A stretch of 64,000 nt of DNA from Manduca sexta (lineage: Eukaryota > Arthropoda > Insecta > Lepidoptera > Sphingidae): contig NC_051116.1 of NCBI RefSeq assembly GCF_014839805.1, positions 1,798,001 to 1,862,000 on the forward strand, written 5' to 3'. A program made the translations under genes and the position numbers. Every line of letters begins with the position of its first letter. The first letter of the stretch is position 1. The notes below the pieces were generated by a model. The model saw only the letters and a list, made by a program, of their open reading frames with translations, was not told the origin of the DNA and did no database searches. Shown in pieces: positions 42,866 through 54,617 of the stretch.

Positions 42866-43215
42866 TTGGCTGAATCGTGGCGTAGTTGCAATTGTACAAG
42901 GTACGAGTACAACTACTGCGCTGAGGTCCTGGATTCGAATCCCGGGTCGGGTCATAGTAATTGAGACTGAGTTTTACCTTCTTAAAAGTTACTTAGTCAC
43001 AGCTCAAAATCAGGAAGTTGGTGGTGTGATGCCCCAGTGCCTCGGAAAGCACGTAAAGCCGGTGGTCCTTCGCGTCATCTTTCTCCGGTCATATCGAATT
43101 TGTCATCGGACTATGAGAGTGAAGAAACAGAGAGTGTACCTGTGTAATTCACACACTAGTGCTCTATAATATCTCCTGCGTACGGCTGATCTCCGTTGAG
43201 ATTGGCAGCAGAATT
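42866..43215 (+). repeat. SINE-G, full length
   Basis: A tRNA head (GTGGCGTAGTTGCAATTGTA and B-box-like GATTCGAATCCCGGGTCGGG) joins a body with CGGACTATGAGAGTGAAGAA and TGATCTCCGTTGAGATTGGC. The head resembles that of SINE-E, but the body is unrelated. Confidence 0.85.
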
Positions 43216-43234
43216 CAAACAGAAACAACGAAGT

Positions 43235-43345
43235 TCTCGAACGATCCACACCTTGGTCCGCCCCGTAACTAGGTAGTCTTCGAAACGTCAAAACAAAATT
43301 AAAATATAAAAAAACGGGATCAAATCCGACAGTTTTATTTCGAAG
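43235..43345 (+). repeat. PLE 3' fragment
   Basis: TGGTCCGCCCCGTAACTAGG, AGTCTTCGAAACGTC and CGGGATCAAATCCGACAGTT. Confidence 0.6.
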
Positions 43346-43349
43346 TCTA

Positions 43350-43785
43350 AAAATAATAGATTATACCTTTTCTCTTCATACGTAACTAGTTTTGTAATTA
43401 AAATCTAATTACTGTCCACGGCTTTGAAGTCTAGATCACAGGTCTAATTATATGCAATTTTTTAAATTTGTTTACGTTTCTAGATTAATTCACTTTGTAG
43501 AAAGGTTAAATAAGTCTAGAAATATTTTATCTAGACATTCAATTATACAGGGATTCGTTTGAAACAAAATGTAATTTTTAGAGAATAATGTTCTTCGACC
43601 TTTGCCATTGAAAAAAATAAATTGTCTTGGTATAGCGGTTGGCATGTTTGTGAATAATTATGAGCATGATTACATTTTTTTAAAGTTGGTTGTTGGTTCG
43701 TAGTCCTGTGATATAAATACTATTATCACTATTTTAAAGAAGGGAGTATGATTGGACCTCTGGAAGTCTTGACATACGAAAGAAC
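43350..43785. other. No feature recognised
   Basis: Unique AT-rich DNA. Confidence 0.4.
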
Positions 43786-43789
43786 TACT

Positions 43790-44035
43790 TTTATTGGTGG
43801 TATGATATATTTAATATCCGTCCGGATATCGACCACCATACACATGTTGTTAAAACCCGCCATAGTGGCCCACGTGTGTCGCGTTCGTATCAGCTTATGT
43901 AGTTATATCGGGTTCCAACAGGCCGGCATAATTGTGTCAACCGTCGAGGGGTAATCATCTCTCATTAGACATTCTATTGGACTCCAGTTCACTTACCCTA
44001 AGGTGCAGTTGGGGCACTGCCTTGTCTGTATAGAA
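43790..44035 (+). repeat. Rep-B copy, full length
   Basis: TTGGTGGTATGATATATTTA, GTTAAAACCCGCCATAGTGG, CAGGCCGGCATAATTGTGTC, to the CACTGCCTTG end. Confidence 0.88.
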
Positions 44036-44049
44036 AAACGTACAAAGTT

Positions 44050-44195
44050 ATATGGGATTTTTCTGCTCAGTATCAACCTGGGAATTTATGTCTGATAGAC
44101 TAGCCCTCTACCACATCAAGGGACGGACTACTCACGCCAAATGGACTAGGTGAACCTCTGCCTACACCTTCGGGAAAAAGGCATGCTATGTATAC
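44050..44195 (+). repeat. SINE-E body fragment
   Basis: TTTTTCTGCTCAGTATCAAC and TACACCTTCGGGAAAAAGGC; head missing. Confidence 0.65.
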
Positions 44196-44214
44196 CTATA
44201 TATCTACAGTACAA

Positions 44215-44375
44215 CGAGATGGACCGACCAAGTAAAAGACACATCGTTCTCTAAATTCTACACAACTAAGAGACGCGCTGGACAGAAGTTGGAGGCAGAT
44301 CATCCGCTCCAGATGCATCCCTGATGCTGACCACGATCCTCAGATATGAGGGACCGACTAGAGAGAGAGATATCT
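44215..44375 (+). pseudogene. LINE ORF2 C-terminal relic
   Basis: RWTDQVKDTSFSK in one frame, then QLRDALDRSWRQIIRSRCIP in another up to a stop near 44347. This is the K/R-x-R-x-x-W-R region at the end of LINE reverse transcriptases. Frameshifted and short; clade not assignable. Confidence 0.5.
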
Positions 44376-44694
44376 ACAGTGTGTCAATATAAAAGTTAAA
44401 GTGTTCTCAACGGCGGAAATATGTCGCGGTCAACAGAGCAGCAGTCATCGTTTCAGTTAAACTGCCAATCGATTTTATAGACGCATGCCGGATATGGGAC
44501 CATGCGGGCAGTAAGAGTGACTGCACACGCAAGCTGGAAATATGTTTTTTTTTTAACAAAGAAGCAAAGGAAGCTCAGCAACCACATTTTCTTTTAATCC
44601 TAATCCATTTATCTAAAATCCGGATAGGCATGATTGTTTTGAAAGTGTACGTGATTATGTGGTGTCCATTTAGCAACATAAGTAATGTAATTGG

Positions 44695-45025
44695 AATTAA
44701 ACTGTTTTTCGGATTTTATCGCGGTTTTATTTATTTTAGTTTTCTCCCGACGTTTCGAAGACTTTGCAGCCTTCATGGTCACGGGGGGGACTGAAGTGAT
44801 GTTCATCCGCAAAGTCAAAGTTACAATATCTAACTACATTTTACAATTATACAACTCTTTAATTGTTTTTTTTTAGCTGTTGGTGAACAACACCTCAGTC
44901 CCCCCGATGATTATGAAGGCTGCAAAGTCTTCGAAACGTCGGGAGAAAACTGAAATAATTAAAATCGCGATACAATCTGAAAAATAGTTGAATTTCAATG
45001 TTTAACATTCGCGTAAACATAACAA
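44695..45025. repeat. Two PLE 3' fragments in inverted, tail-to-tail arrangement
   Basis: 44695-44880 reads as PLE minus (GATTTTATCGCGG, GACGTTTCGAAGACTTTGCA), and 44880-45025 as PLE plus (ATGAAGGCTGCAAAGTCTTC, GAAACGTCGGGAGAAAAC). Together they form a large imperfect palindrome. Confidence 0.75.
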
Positions 45026-45114
45026 ATCATTAGGTAATGTAATTGCAACTTTGCGCTGCAACAAAAAAGTGCAGTATTAAGAACATAGTCTGTGTACGGT
45101 GTGTGTGAAAAAAA

Positions 45115-45235
45115 AATGGCGATAGCCTAGTTGTAAATGGAACTTTCACAAAGATATCACTAACCAGCCGATCAGTACGAATATCAATAACCAACCGCCT
45201 CGGTTTGTCAAACGTTTAATGTTTTTATAGCAACA
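45115..45235 (+). repeat. SINE-A head (23 bp) fused to rep-P
   Basis: GGCGATAGCCTAGTTGTAAA stops abruptly and continues as rep-P (TTTCACAAAGATATCACTAA, TTTGTCAAACG, TTTTTATAGCAA). Confidence 0.55.
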
Positions 45236-45237
45236 AC

Positions 45238-45510
45238 TAGTTGACCTGACAGACGTTGTTCCGTCTTAACTATTTATTCGCAGCGCGCTTCTGTCAATCG
45301 CTGACAGTTATTTCAAACAACTGACAGTTACATAAAATTAATATTTTCGTAAAGCTTTCTTAAATTTTCTAATTTTCCGCGCATTTTTCTGTTATAAGAA
45401 CCTTCTCCTGACAATAACAAACACAACAAAAAAAATAGTGATATCGGTCCAGCCGTTCACGCGTGATGGCGTGACCAAGGGAAATAGGGATTCATTTTTA
45501 TATATATAAA
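45238..45510 (-). mobile_element. Helitron, different 3' end type
   Basis: CTAG at 45238-45241, then TTGACCTGACAGACGTTGTT. The other end has AGCCGTTCACGCGTGATGGC, GGGATTCATTTTTATATATA, a classical 5' terminus. Length about 270 bp. Confidence 0.75.
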
Positions 45511-45514
45511 TTGC

Positions 45515-45920
45515 CATAATATTTCGTCCTGACATAAGATATATTGATGGTAATATACTTTCCTCATTCCATGGGGTCAAAGATGACTAAATATGATACC
45601 TCTACCCCTGACAAGGCATGATAATATGTGTGACTTACTAAAATTATTATTCAACACTCACGTGTGCTGTCGCCTTTATAATTTCAGTTTAGTTCCATTT
45701 GAAGCCTCGTGCCTAATCGAACCAACAATCGTGCCATGGTTATACGTCACTGGTTGCTAATTGAAATTTGGAGGGTGGAAATATTGCGTTAACGTTATTG
45801 TATTTATTTATTTCAATTAGAACGGTAAACCAATTACACTAATTAAGTTAATAATAAAAGTATATAACTATATCAAATATGAAACAGACCAATAATCGAA
45901 TCAATAATTTAGGTTTGAAG
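45515..45920. other. No feature recognised
   Basis: Unique AT-rich DNA. Confidence 0.4.
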
Positions 45921-45924
45921 GATA

Positions 45925-46015
45925 AAAAAAAATAAAAATAAAATACTTTATTTATTTATCACGTAGGTGAACAAAGTTGCACTTATGATACGTCAAAACA
46001 AAGCATAATAAAAAT
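45925..46015 (-). repeat. LINE-like 3' end
   Basis: AATAAAATACTTTATTTATT, then TTGCACTTATGATACGTCAA; reverse partner of 38690-38762. Confidence 0.5.
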
Positions 46016-46359
46016 TATTATTATTTCTAAACAACTATTAAAATTACTTATATAACTATGGACATTCTAAATTACTATATATACGATATACTAACCAACG
46101 ACGCGTAGCTACCGCCATATCAGTGATTCGGGGCCGCTGAGGTTTGGGAGCCTTCTTAGCTCATACCTTTAAACTAAGCAGGCGCCCAAAAGTTCGCACT
46201 GCCCTAAAGAGCCCCCAACAAATATAGATATAGGGCCCGTCTATGGCAAACTACTGCTAGCCAGTTTAATTTTCGGGTTCTTAAATTTCTGCTAACCCTC
46301 ACTATATCAGCCTCACTTAATTTTTGGGTATATGAATATTTGAAGCTACAAAAGGAACC

Positions 46360-46735
46360 CAAAAGACCGGCTGGTCAGCCTGACGGACTTCACTTGTGGG
46401 ATGTATGGATGTTTGAACCCAAAAATGGACCCAAACGGCCGACTGCCAGACTTCAAGACATTGTGAGCTCATGATGCGTAGATGGGACCACCAACAGCAA
46501 CAATATTTTTTTAATTTATCATGATTGTTTCGAAAATTTTACTTAACACAAATAAATAAATTTTAACTGTAAAATATAAGCAGATATTGTAACTTTGACT
46601 TTTCGGACGACCAAACACCTCAGCCCACCTCGTGACCATGAATACTGCAAAGTCTTCCAAACGTTGGGAGAAAGTCATAATATAAAAAACCGCGATACAA
46701 TTCACAAAATAGTCTTATTTTGTTGTCTCATTCGC
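46360..46735 (+). repeat. PLE fragment: end of pol plus 3' UTR, with a small insertion
   Basis: CCAAAAGACCGGCTGGTCAG, CAGACTTCAAGACATTGTGA and ATGCGTAGATGGGACCACCA, then after about 60 unrelated bases AACTTTGACTTTTCGGACGA and GTGACCATGAATACTGCAAA. Confidence 0.7.
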
Positions 46736-46794
46736 GTAAACATAAGAAATCATTATGTATGGATGTTTGTGTTAGGTAAACAATGAAACCGCTG

Positions 46795-46927
46795 AACTGA
46801 TTTAGATGGATTAGGCACACAAATACACTACGTTTTGTACTATACTATATTATTCCCGAAATGACTTTGGGACTTTTAAACCAGAAAAGGTTTTACACAG
46901 ACGAATACGCGAACATGACATAGCTAG
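46795..46927 (+). mobile_element. Helitron 3' part
   Basis: TGAACTGATTTAGATGGATT and GGGACTTTTAAACCAGAAAA lead to CTAG at 46924-46927. Confidence 0.65.
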
Positions 46928-47129
46928 AAATCGCAAGTCATTTTCCTAGTACCGTCCCTTCATCAATTCTATAGTTCGTAACTTTAAAGGGTGCTTGTCT
47001 CATGAAATCAATTGTACTTCACAGAGAAACTTTCCGATAAGTCCTCTTGGTAAGTTCTCGGACCCTCGGGTCGCTTTAAGACCCTGGAAATATTTTGGAG
47101 ATTGGTAATTAATGAGCTCCTTTATTAAC
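46928..47129 (-). repeat. Segment shared with 15195-15394
   Basis: The reverse complement is near-identical over about 200 bp to the segment beside the Helitron end at 15395. It too starts exactly at the Helitron CTAG. Confidence 0.7.
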
Positions 47130-47219
47130 ACTATAATTGCCGTATTAACTAAGTTTCACTGAAGTAACTTTCCCAAACTTTTTCGTACGTCTGTGTTTTA
47201 ATATATGTGTTATTTTTTA

Positions 47220-47440
47220 ATTATCGTTCGCTTTAACAGTGAAGGAAACTATCGTGAGGAAACCTACATACTAGAAAATTCCCAGAGATTTTTTTAAAAA
47301 GAATTTCGAGTAGGTGAAGTCTACCAATCCGCACTAGGCCAGCGTGGTGGACTAAGCCATAAACTCAGTAGTTGAGGAATTCCTTTGCTTAGCAGTTGGC
47401 TCTCAGTAATCTAGGGCTTGTATTATGTAATCTTCTCCAA
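47220..47440 (+). repeat. SINE-A, 5' truncated
   Basis: TATCGTTCGCTTTAACAGTG to ATCTAGGGCTTGTATTATG. Confidence 0.8.
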
Positions 47441-47444
47441 TCTA

Positions 47445-47660
47445 ATCTAACTGATATTACAAATATGAAAGTTTGTGAAATTTTTTAGATGAAGTTAGTA
47501 TGTTTGTAAGAAGTAAACACAAAAACTACTGAACAGGTTTGGATGAAATTTGATACACGGATAGACCATATCCTAGATTAACACATAGACTTGTTTTTAT
47601 CCCAGAAAACAGATTTGTTTAATCTTATTTTCTAAATTGATTGCATTAGCGTTGTTCTGT
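47445..47660 (+). mobile_element. Helitron 5' part
   Basis: ATTACAAATATGAAAGTTTG, AAAACTACTGAACAGGTTTG, GATACACGGATAGACCATAT; no 3' hairpin. Confidence 0.6.
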
Positions 47661-47664
47661 TTTA

Positions 47665-48420
47665 GGGTATTTTGCTATGGAAACTACTTCACTCGGACTA
47701 AATATGTAAATACTTAATAAATAAGACTTTCGCGTTCTATCAAGGTTTAACAAACGCAATGGAAAATTCTTTGTAATACAAAATGGTATTGCTACTGTCT
47801 ATCCCCCAAAAGTACTAGCCTTAGTATAGTAATCGCGTCGAATAAAAATAACTCGTTTATTCAAAACGCAATCAATAAATTACGATGACCACACGTCTGA
47901 TGAGGCTACCACAAATGGCAATAAAATCGGCGTTCATTAAAATATTAATGTTTAAAACCCTGTGGAATTCGCACGAATTTATGTGAAAATTGAAGTAAGG
48001 TGCGAGTCCATTGAGTGTTAAAACGTGACGTTTTGTTACGAGCGTTTTTTAGTTAAATACGGTCGAATCGACACATAGGTATGTATGCAATATGTATACC
48101 TATTGGATAATTATCATAAAATGGCACGTAAAAGATTGTATACCCATGTGAGCTAAACTAACTTAACTTTAGTTCTTGGCCTGTAATCTGCACAACTGTC
48201 AAGACTTAGTATTTAAAATTTCGTTTTTTTTCTGTTGAGAGAAGATTAAACGTAATATAATGTTTGTGGCATGATGTTTTCTGTTTTATTACCTCCACGC
48301 CATGTCTATAGTTTATGTTTACTCTATTGTTCTATACTCCATACTTATTCAAAAGTAGTTTTATGATAGTAAAAATTTCGCAAGATCTATCCAAGTATCA
48401 CTTCGACATTTACAATTATA
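47665..48420. other. No feature recognised
   Basis: Unique AT-rich DNA. Confidence 0.4.
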
Positions 48421-48426
48421 GACTAA

Positions 48427-48683
48427 CCCCCTTATTCATAGACTTTTTTTATCTAAGGACGGAGCATTACTGTGATAACAAGTCTGTTTCTCAGTGCTGA
48501 CGGCATGGCAGCCTTCGCAGTGCGTAGACATAGGGCCGTTGTGATTGGCTAATATCGAGATACAACTAAATCTAGTTGGCTGTCAGATAAACAAAGTTGA
48601 ACAAACAGCAAGCTGTCAGATAAACCGACTTGTTATCACAGCAATGCTCCATCCTTAAATAAATAACGCCTATGAATAAGGGG
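48427..48683. mobile_element. MITE-K copy 3, cleanest ends
   Basis: CCCCTTATTCATAG opens and CTATGAATAAGGGG closes. Subterminal GATAACAAGTCTG and its complement extend the inverted repeat to about 55 bp. Confidence 0.88.
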
Positions 48684-48947
48684 AAAAAACATTACGTGTT
48701 TGTGGTAAAATTCGGTTTATTCTAACATTAGAAGGTATTGGCAAGCCATCACCCAAATATAACATCGGCGCGTCTATTTTAACAATTATTTGGTATGTGG
48801 ACAAGAGACCGAATGGCAATAGCTGGTTATTAAATAAACATTGAATTGTTGGAATTATTTCACGATACAGAAATTGTATTGTTTTGAAAACATTAAAATA
48901 CAATAATTTGGAAACTAACGTGCGTGATTAAATATTTGTATAAGAAT

Positions 48948-49245
48948 CACTGGTGGTAGGTCTTTTATATGTGAGAGTCCTCCTAGGTAGGTATCACCGA
49001 AATGTCTATTACTGCCGCCAAGCAGGAATAGTCACTGTTATGTTCCGTATTGAAGAACATTGTAGCCAGTGTGACTACTGAACTTAATAAGACTTAAAAT
49101 TTCATGTCTTAAGATGGCGGGCGCAGTGGAATACCAAACAATACTTTGTAATTCAAATTGGATGGTGTTACTACAGTTTATGGACGGTCATATCGCTTAC
49201 CATCATCTGAACGGCAAGCTCGCCTCGTCGTTCAAAGAAATAAAA
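48948..49245 (-). repeat. Rep-C copy, full length
   Basis: GGTGGTAGGTCTTTTATATG through CGCAGTGGAATACCAAACAA to GAACGGCAAGCTCGCCTCGT. Confidence 0.88.
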
Positions 49246-49274
49246 ATATATATTTATAAATTTACATCTGAGTA

Positions 49275-49370
49275 GGGTCGACAGAGAACTAATCAAATGG
49301 GATGGAATACGCATGGCGAAAAGCGGAAGTGATTATTGCGTATCCCTACAAGGATAAAGGGCTTGGACGT
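49275..49370 (+). repeat. Diverged SINE-E 3' fragment
   Basis: ATGGCGAAAAGCGGAAGTGA and CAAGGATAAAGGGCTTGGAC. Confidence 0.4.
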
Positions 49371-49374
49371 ATGC

Positions 49375-49985
49375 ATTAAAAAGATAATGATATCACGGTA
49401 TGCAGTATCCTACTAACCTAAAACAACGCACACTTCCAAAATATTGACATGTTCTCCCTCTCAAATATAAAATTAAAAAATGACAAATCTCAAGCTCTCT
49501 AAATTATCAAATAATCCTGAGTTTATAAGTATCATTCTATAAGTATAGTCAATATGTCTTATATTTATTTATAATTCTACCTATATGTTAATACGCGGAC
49601 AATGGTATTAGTTATATGTTTGTATATTTGTTTAGTCTAAGATTAGTTTATATAGTTTTTAGCATGCAACCGTGCTGCATACATATCCCTAACCTAAAAC
49701 AAGAGGAATGCCATTTCAAATTTTTCACAAGTACAGCTGCATTCTAACTTGACCTAAAATTCCTAAATATCGAAATACATTTGGAGCGAAATTCACAGCG
49801 GGTAACGTGAATATTTAATAGCTAGGGTTGCCTAAAGATTCTAATTCCAGCATTAATTCTAGTTTCATATAATTTTGTGAAAAATGTGATAGTTTATTTC
49901 GTGTTTATCTGAGTTTCGTGTCAGTGGCGTGTCAGTAAGGGAATGGTGAGTAATGTCATATAATGTCAGTCATAGTATCAAATGG
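49375..49985. other. No feature recognised
   Basis: Unique AT-rich DNA. Confidence 0.4.
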
Positions 49986-49989
49986 TCTC

Positions 49990-50212
49990 GGTATTTGAAT
50001 GTATGTAGGAGCCTAGTATGGCGGACTTTCGGGGATAGAACCTGTGTAAACCCAACAGTAGCCTATGTAAGTATATCGCGTTCCAAGATCAGCCTGTGTA
50101 TCAGCCGGCATAATTGTGTCGACTGCTGAGGTGTAATCATCTCTCGTCAGTCGACATTCTATTAGACCCATCACCGATGACCAAAATGAGGCTTAGCCTT
50201 CCCCATAAAAAA
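49990..50212 (+). repeat. Rep-B copy
   Basis: GTATATCGCGTTCCAAGATC, CAGCCGGCATAATTGTGTCG, CATCTCTCGTCAGTCGACAT. Confidence 0.82.
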
Positions 50213-50289
50213 AAATATGCGTGAAAGTTTTTCATCATGTTAAAGTATATTTCCAGTATGAAGTTAACTGCCAGTGATTCAAAAATTTA

Positions 50290-50640
50290 CTTAAGGCTAT
50301 ATTAATCAATCTCAACTTTGAGTAAGATCTCAAGTAAACATGTAATGTCTTAAGTTGATATTTAAGAGCTTGATCTTAGCTGAGTAGGCGTTATTTAATA
50401 AACAAATCTCAAGTTTCTAAAGCTGTCATATACCGTAACTTGAGATATTATTTGAAATGTTGTTGAGATAGGTTTATGAAACTCGATCTTAAGTTGTTAA
50501 CTTTAATTTGATAGCGTCTCAGTTGATATAGCTTTTGCGACTTAAGATATCATTTGAGACGTTGAAATCTGTTTATGAAACTCGATGGTCTTAAGTTGGT
50601 GAATTTAATTGGACAGCGTCTTAGTTTTATGTACTTCAGA
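50290..50640 (+). repeat. Rep-F: degenerate tandem repeat, unit about 100 bp
   Basis: The series TTGAGATATTATTTGAAATG / TTAAGATATCATTTGAGACG and TTTATGAAACTCGAT recurs. Single-unit relatives flank the rep-C at 57335. Confidence 0.65.
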
Positions 50641-50644
50641 AGAA

Positions 50645-51350
50645 AATTAATTTGCATCTATAAATACCCCCTAGTGTTAAAATGTCGAAACAACTAATAC
50701 ATCAAGAATATTTCATTTATCCGCCTACCTACCACCCACAAGTTGCCTAAAAATGGCATGATACCTCACCAACACATTAGGTACAAACATATTATTTATG
50801 CGTGGTTCTTTATTGAATAACGTGGGCGATTCGTCATTGCGGAAACTTACACGAAAACCACTGAAAGGTTTTTTGTGTTCGCATTAATATTGTGGCTTTC
50901 CTAAAGTGCAAATGGATCAGATTAATTAGCAACCCCAGTTCTGTCAGATTCGTTAATGTACGCAATATTGTAAACAATAATTGAACTGTATATATCCGGT
51001 TCTAACAGGCCGGCATTATTGTGTGGACTTAAATTTTATTTCGATTCATGTCCTAAATTCCTATCATAAATAAGCCACTAGCAACTGCTAACAAGAATCG
51101 ATAAAATTTTAAGAAACAGATCTTTTAATGAAACTATTAAGAATCCATAAAGGCATTTTACTTTTTTTATAAATATTTAATGTTGTTCAAAAATGCTGTT
51201 TCATACTTCTTTAATCTACCCAAAGTGGATATTATAAAAGCTAAAATCTCAAGTCACTGTTTATCTCCAAATTCATCAATCTTAGAAGTTTTTGTACGTA
51301 GTTTCTCCCACTTGAATCCTTTGACAAAAAAGTCCAAAAAAAGTTAGTTA
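50645..51350. other. Mostly unrecognised; rep-B scrap at 50995-51030
   Basis: GTTCTAACAGGCCGGCATTA at 50999 is the rep-B core. No coding frame. Confidence 0.45.
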
Positions 51351-51354
51351 CTAC

Positions 51355-51570
51355 CGATCACCTGATGGTAAGCGATACGATCGCCCATAAACAGTAGCAA
51401 CACCATACAAAACTGTATTACAAACTGGCACTCGTAAGCTCGTCACCCTGAGATATGAGATGTTAAGTTTCAATGCCCAGTTATTACGCTGGATACAACG
51501 TCCTTCAAGTCGGAATAGAACAGTTCATAGACACTGCTGCTTAGCGGCAGAAAATGACAGTGTAGTGGTA
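51355..51570 (+). repeat. Rep-C copy
   Basis: ACCTGATGGTAAGCGATACG to the GACAGTGTAGTGGTACCTGG segment. Rep-B follows at once. Confidence 0.8.
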
Positions 51571-51574
51571 CCTG

Positions 51575-51760
51575 GTGCTGATGGTAGGATGTATTTTATA
51601 TCCATCCGGATAGCGACCACAGTATATAAGGTGTTAAAACCCGCCATAGTGACCCATGTAAGTGTCGCTTTCCGGGATCAGTCTGTGTATATCTGCTTCC
51701 AACAGACCGGCATTATTGTGCCGACTTTATTGGACCCCATTCCACTTACCATCAGTAGCG
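51575..51760 (+). repeat. Rep-B copy, internally deleted
   Basis: GGTAGGATGTATTTTATATC, TAAAACCCGCCATAGTGACC, CAGACCGGCATTATTGTGCC, CCATTCCACTTACCATCAGT. The GACGAGAGATGA part is gone. Confidence 0.8.
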
Positions 51761-51764
51761 TCAC

Positions 51765-52255
51765 TTTGTCTGGTGCGTTTAAAAACCTATCCACTCCTCG
51801 CATACAAGGCATATAGTACCACTAAAGAAATAAAGCTTCCAAATAGAACAGAAAATGCCCTTGATTTTCCTCGAATGATTAGCATACCGCATCCCCTTAC
51901 ATGTTTAGTAATAAAGCTCAGACTCACATCTTAATAAAGGCGAATACCACTAATCTCTACTAGGGCTGTTCTCATCGATAAGTCGCAGATCCGGTGGAGT
52001 ATTCGCACATTGTATTGAGAACATTAGGGATGGAGGCATGTCGATTGAGTGATGTTTTTATCGAGTTGATAAATTAGTACAAGTAAATTATTGTGGAATC
52101 GAAATATGTATTTTGGGTGACAGCTTGTGTCAATTAAGTTGAAAGCTTGCAAATAAATATATTCAGTTTACATAGTAAAAAAAAAAAAATATGACTTAAA
52201 TGATAAACGAAGTATAGTTAAATGTAAGGATTTATTTTGGTTTCTTTTAAATATA
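51765..52255. other. No feature recognised
   Basis: Unique; short A run near 52177. Confidence 0.35.
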
Positions 52256-52261
52256 GGCTGA

Positions 52262-52545
52262 TTGGGTTTTTCCATCTTAAAAATAACTCAGTCGCAGCTT
52301 AGAGTCAGAGAATTGGCGGTTTGATACCCCCGTGCCTCGAAAAGCACGTATAGTTGGTCCTGCGCCTGATCTCTCTCCAGTCATGTCGGATTGCCGTCTC
52401 ACCGGACTATGTGAGTGAAGGAACAGAGAGTGCACCTGTATATTGCGCACACACTTGTGCACTGTAATATCTCTTGCGTAATTGGCTAATCTTCGTTGAG
52501 ATTGGCAGCCGTGGCCGAAATTCGGTTAGAATGTGCCCAGAATCA
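52262..52545 (+). repeat. SINE-G body
   Basis: CTCAGTCGCAGCTTAGAGTC, GTCTCACCGGACTATGTGAG, TCGTTGAGATTGGCAGCCGT; head missing. Confidence 0.82.
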
Positions 52546-52549
52546 AGAC

Positions 52550-53100
52550 ACGCTGCACAATTTAATTCCTTAAAATAAAATTCAAATAACGTGCCGTAAA
52601 ACATATCAAATCTAATAGATAAGTAAGTATTTTAATACATTTCTAGTAAAAACTCATAAGATTCAATGAAAAGGCAAGATATACCAAGAATTTACCGTCT
52701 CCATACGTCTGTTTGTTGGACCACTATAAAAGTTCTTTATTAGGACCAATAAAACTTAGGAGTGAGTCGTTTGTGCGTATGTAGGGCGAGTTTACGACCA
52801 ACCTAAAAACAAATGCGATAAGAAGTTAAAAAACTACCATTCAAACTTAAATTGAAGATGTGATAGCTTAGCTTGGAGTTGGTTCAACTCCCTAGAGAAG
52901 AAATTTTTGGGAAGAAAACATTATTTATTTGAGTTATTTGGATGATTGAGGCGTTTGCACGGCGCCTTACGTTTGATAAACAACCGTCGTAAAATCAAAT
53001 GTTAAAACTTTCAACATTTATTTAAAGCGTTGTTTCGAAGTCATTAAGACTATTTGCGTCTTGGAATAAAAAGTGTTTTTGAGAACTTTTTAATCATTTT
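52550..53100. other. No feature recognised
   Basis: Unique AT-rich DNA. Confidence 0.4.
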
Positions 53101-53104
53101 TCAC

Positions 53105-53290
53105 AGACAGACACACTCACGTCTTTTATTCCCGAAGGGGTAGTCAGAGGTGGAGTTGGAGCACTCACTTTGCGCCCTGTGTATTTCACTTCATAATAGA
53201 GGGCGAGCCGTGGTGAACTAAATCCCAATCCCTCTCAATCGTAGACGAGGCCCGTGTACAGCAATGAGTATTACTTGTATCAGAGCAGAT
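53105..53290. repeat. SINE-E scrap (-) joined to SINE-A scrap (+)
   Basis: TTATTCCCGAAGGGGTAGTC (reverse SINE-E, to about 53210), then CGTGGTGAACTAAATCCCAA and AGACGAGGCCCGTG (SINE-A 3' part). Confidence 0.6.
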
Positions 53291-53389
53291 CGTTAAATTT
53301 TGCCTCTAAGGCACCATTATATATTGTAAGCGGATGGCTACTTGTAAATAGTAGCGTCACTTCTTCAAACATTGCCATACAATATAACT

Positions 53390-53670
53390 GATAAATACGA
53401 ATGCATGTGAAAATGTTTTTATGTTTATTAGTGCAGATACTACTGAACGGATTTAGATTATGATGATTATGATTATGTTTTAGCAAATGGATAGACTATG
53501 TCTGTTAATGGACTAAATTCCTCCCGAGGGAAATATTTGATTTTTTGATTATTTTTTGCGTAGATGGCGCTGGTATAGTACATAAGACAACATGATTCGC
53601 TACAGTGATATAGAGAGTTTTGTAGCGGGAAAATCTTTTCAGGCCGGTCGAGCGGTGAGCAATACTTATT
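53390..53670 (+). mobile_element. Degraded Helitron
   Basis: ATACTACTGAACGGATTTAG and GGATAGACTATGTCTG, with a final GGTCGAGCGGTGAGCAATAC; no CTAG. Confidence 0.5.
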
Positions 53671-54014
53671 ACTAAAAATATTATTTCCTCACACAGTCAA
53701 TATAGGTGAAGCCTTTGAATTATTAAAAAAAACTATCGATACATCTTGATACCGATGAATGTCTCATCTCTAGTGATTAGTATTCCTCGAAGCTCATCGT
53801 TGCGTACTTACTAAAATGAAATTCTCCGGCCGAGATTTATCGCGGCGTGTTTACAGAATTTTCATATAAATAAGATACCATTTGTTGTTTTGTATTAGAG
53901 GGACATGATAAACAGGAGTCGATCAAAATTTGGGGTCAAGGCGACCTTCAGAAATATATTTACAAAAAAATCTAACGAATATAATATTAGGTGAGAAAGA
54001 AGATATCTTCAAGA

Positions 54015-54250
54015 TGTCAAATGGGGTCTGAAATGCCTACAAAAAAAAAAAAAATTAAAAAAAAAACTAAATTGGAAAAAAAAAATTGCAAAAAAATACA
54101 ATAATTTTTACGAAAACAAAATTGGGCAAAAAATGCAATAGACTAAATAAAAAAATCATTATGTAATATACTTGTCAATAATATAAAAATATATAACTAA
54201 ATTAACAAAATAAAAAAAAAAAAAAAAACAATCTAGCTTATTTTTTTTTG
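54015..54250. repeat. A-rich low-complexity tract
   Basis: Long A runs broken by short words. No coding. Confidence 0.8.
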
Positions 54251-54617
54251 GTCTTTAAAAAAGTATTTGTTTAAATTGGCACCTTTTTCTAAATAGGTGC
54301 AATTTGTCCATCGCAAACACCCCTATAAACTTTGACAAGACAACTTGACGTTGATTACTAGCAAACTCTCGTGTTTAAATAGGATACGGGAAGCTTTTTT
54401 GGTCGGGCTGTGATCACAACGGCGCTAATTTTTTTTTTTTTTAGAGAATTACTGAAAATTTATATAATTTTGATACTATTGCTCGCAGCATTGCCTGTGT
54501 GAAATGCTGTTTGTAAAAAAAATAAAATGCTTTCATCTTTTTTTGCAGTTAAGTTACTCTGTACCAAATTTTATTTTAATTATTTCAGTGGTTTTAAAAA
54601 CAACATACAAAAACAAA

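Noticed and set aside
48427..48683. MITE-K as a microRNA precursor
   Set aside because: The long inverted repeat is explained by its being a MITE with three copies; small-RNA data would be needed to claim more.
51460..51934. 118- and 90-residue open frames
   Set aside because: They run across the junction of rep-C and rep-B, both non-coding.
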